This document shows, piece after piece, positions 62,761-64,000 of a stretch of 64,000 nt of DNA; position 1 is the first letter of the stretch; each line of letters opens with the position of its first letter. A program made the position numbers and the translations under genes. The DNA lies in contig NC_084835.1 of assembly GCF_033115175.1 (NCBI RefSeq), positions 32,259,858-32,323,857 on the forward strand, written 5' to 3'. The notes under the pieces were generated by a model. It ran no database searches. It was not told the origin of the DNA and worked only from the letters and a program-made list of their open reading frames with translations. This DNA is from Lepus europaeus (Eukaryota; Chordata; Mammalia; Lagomorpha; Leporidae).

Positions 62761-64000
62761 CATTGCCCCGGGCACCAACGAGGAGACGACCCCGTAGCAA
62801 GGGGAAACGGGATGGCAGACGAGGCCGCTAGGGCGGCAGCCCTGAGCCAACAGGTGCTCCCGTTAAAGACAATTGAGCCCACCCAAGTATCGAGGGAACC
62901 ACCTTTCCTCTATTCGGACCAAGACTTAGATACGATTCAGCGGCTCGGTGCAGAATATGATGAACAAATAAGGGTTTGGAGGCTCGGAGAGAAAATAGTC
63001 TTGCCACACCAATTGGCTAAAGAAATAATTACCAGCCTCCATCAATGGACTCATTTGGGATACAAAAAGCTAAAAGCAGCCTTACAGGAAGATAGGCAGA
63101 CTTACTACATCCCCGGACTTGACTCTTTAGCCCAGCAGGTGACTGAATCCTGTGTTCCGTGTGCCAAGGTAAATGCCAGACACCTCAAGCTCCCGGAGGG
63201 AGCTAGGGTAAGAGGAGACCGACCAGGAATCAACTGGGAGGTCGATTTCACTGAGATAAGGCCGGGCAGTTATGGGAATAAGTATCTTCTAGTTTTTGTA
63301 GACACCTTCTCCGGATGGACTGAGGCATTCCCCACAAAACGGGAAACCGCCCAGGTGGTCGTCAAGAAGATCATAGAGGAGATCTTCCCCCGGTTCGGCT
63401 TGCTTAAGGTAATCGGGTCCGACAATGGCCCAGCGTTTGTCTCCCAGGTAAGTCAGTTGGTGGCCAAAGCATTAGGCATAAATTGGAAATTGCACTGTGC
63501 CTATAGACCCCAAAGTTCAGGACAGGTAGAAAGAATGAACAGAACAATTAAAGAGACCTTGACCAAATTAGCGTTGGAGACTGGTGTTAAAGACTGGGTC
63601 CAACTCCTCCCTATGGTGTTGTTCCGGGTCCGAAACACGCCCTCTCATTGCGGGCTGACACCATACGAAATCCTTTATGGAGGGCCCCCACCAGTAGCAG
63701 GCTTGCTTGACCTTGCCAGTGACTCCGTTGCCGATGCCCCTAAGTTACAGGCCCGGTTGAGAGCACTCCAGATCATCCAGAACCAGGTCTGGAAACCTCT
63801 TGCAGCAGCCTACCAACCCAAGACGACAACCATTCCACATCCTTTCCAAATCGGTGATGCTGTGTATGTCCGAAGGCACCAATCTAAGACTCTAGAGCCC
63901 CGGTGGAAAGGCCCCTTCACTGTGCTGTTGACAACTCCCACCGCTCTCAAGGTCGACGGAATCGCTGCTTGGGTCCACGCCTCACACGTGAAGCAAGCAC
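62761..64000 (+). CDS. pol: RNase H C-terminus plus integrase, open to the window edge
   Basis: One frame is open from 62761 to the last base (413 codons, incomplete). It begins with the RNase H C-terminal CPGHQ and [10 protein letters not shown] segments; the first in-frame ATG is 62812. Integrase follows: the zinc-binding H-x3-H (codons at 63040 and 63052) and C-x2-C (63151, 63160), the catalytic core with Asp at 63244 (VDFTE), Asp at 63421 (SDNGP) and Glu at 63529, giving exact D-x35-E spacing, and an SH3-like C-terminal domain ([16 protein letters not shown]). Integrase joins viral DNA to host DNA. All key residues are present, but with the RT deletion there is no complete Gag-Pol to deliver it, and the frame differs from that of the RT fragment. 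Confidence 0.92.

Larger units (their letters stand above)
59425..64000 (+). mobile_element. Gammaretrovirus-like endogenous retrovirus, 5' part, pol-deleted
   Basis: Order: LTR, primer binding site, leader with gag extension, gag, amber codon, partial protease, RT fragment, RNase H end, integrase, then the window ends. All coding similarity is gammaretroviral (single CCHC gag, DTG protease, VDD-type RT, D-D-35-E integrase). Two deletions in pol make it defective. The env gene and 3' LTR, if present, lie outside. Antisense to the FAM3D-like gene. Confidence 0.92.

Overview
The window is mammalian nuclear DNA, almost certainly from a lagomorph (rabbit or hare). The diagnostic signal is about 30 copies of the tRNA-derived lagomorph C-repeat SINE (CSINE), both the older type ending in AAATAAATCTT and the younger GGCCGGCGCC type ending in poly-A. 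Ancient MIR, L2 and L1M remnants and small DNA-transposon relics lie between them. There are no bacterial-style operons. Most long open frames are accidental readings through GC-rich DNA or SINEs.

Layout. 1-34.5 kb: non-coding DNA with SINEs, L1M pieces, MIRs, a C-rich minisatellite (5.5 kb), a diverged local duplication (8.35/12.36 kb) and a purine tract (30.7 kb); I could support no exon here. 34.5-41.6 kb: the last four coding exons of a FAM3-family gene on the minus strand, best matched to FAM3D, with phase-compatible splice sites, a stop codon and an ATTAAA signal. About 42-59.4 kb: a stack of nested plus-strand LINE-1s. Into an old L1 has landed an L1 with an open ORF1 but no ORF2; about 2.65 kb of non-L1 DNA, part of it resembling a decayed retroviral gag nucleocapsid, lies between ORF1 and the L1 3' UTR. 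It is bounded by a perfect 17-bp target-site duplication, so it moved as one unit (half-L1/HAL1-like chimera). 59.4-64 kb: the 5' part of a plus-strand endogenous retrovirus, cut by the window edge.

The ERV has a complete 5' LTR, a tRNA-Lys1,2-type primer binding site, a full-length gammaretrovirus-like gag (536 residues) with an in-frame upstream extension carrying a hydrophobic segment (glycoGag-like), an amber codon between gag and pro, and a pol with two internal deletions. The second deletion carries a short patch of U3 LTR sequence at its junction. From the RNase H end through integrase the frame stays open to the window edge.

The L1s, the chimera and the ERV are all antisense to the FAM3D-like gene and, if the missing 5' exons lie beyond the right edge, sit inside one of its introns. 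Family assignments rest on reading motifs by eye; no database search was possible, and most repeat boundaries are good to roughly 10-20 bases.
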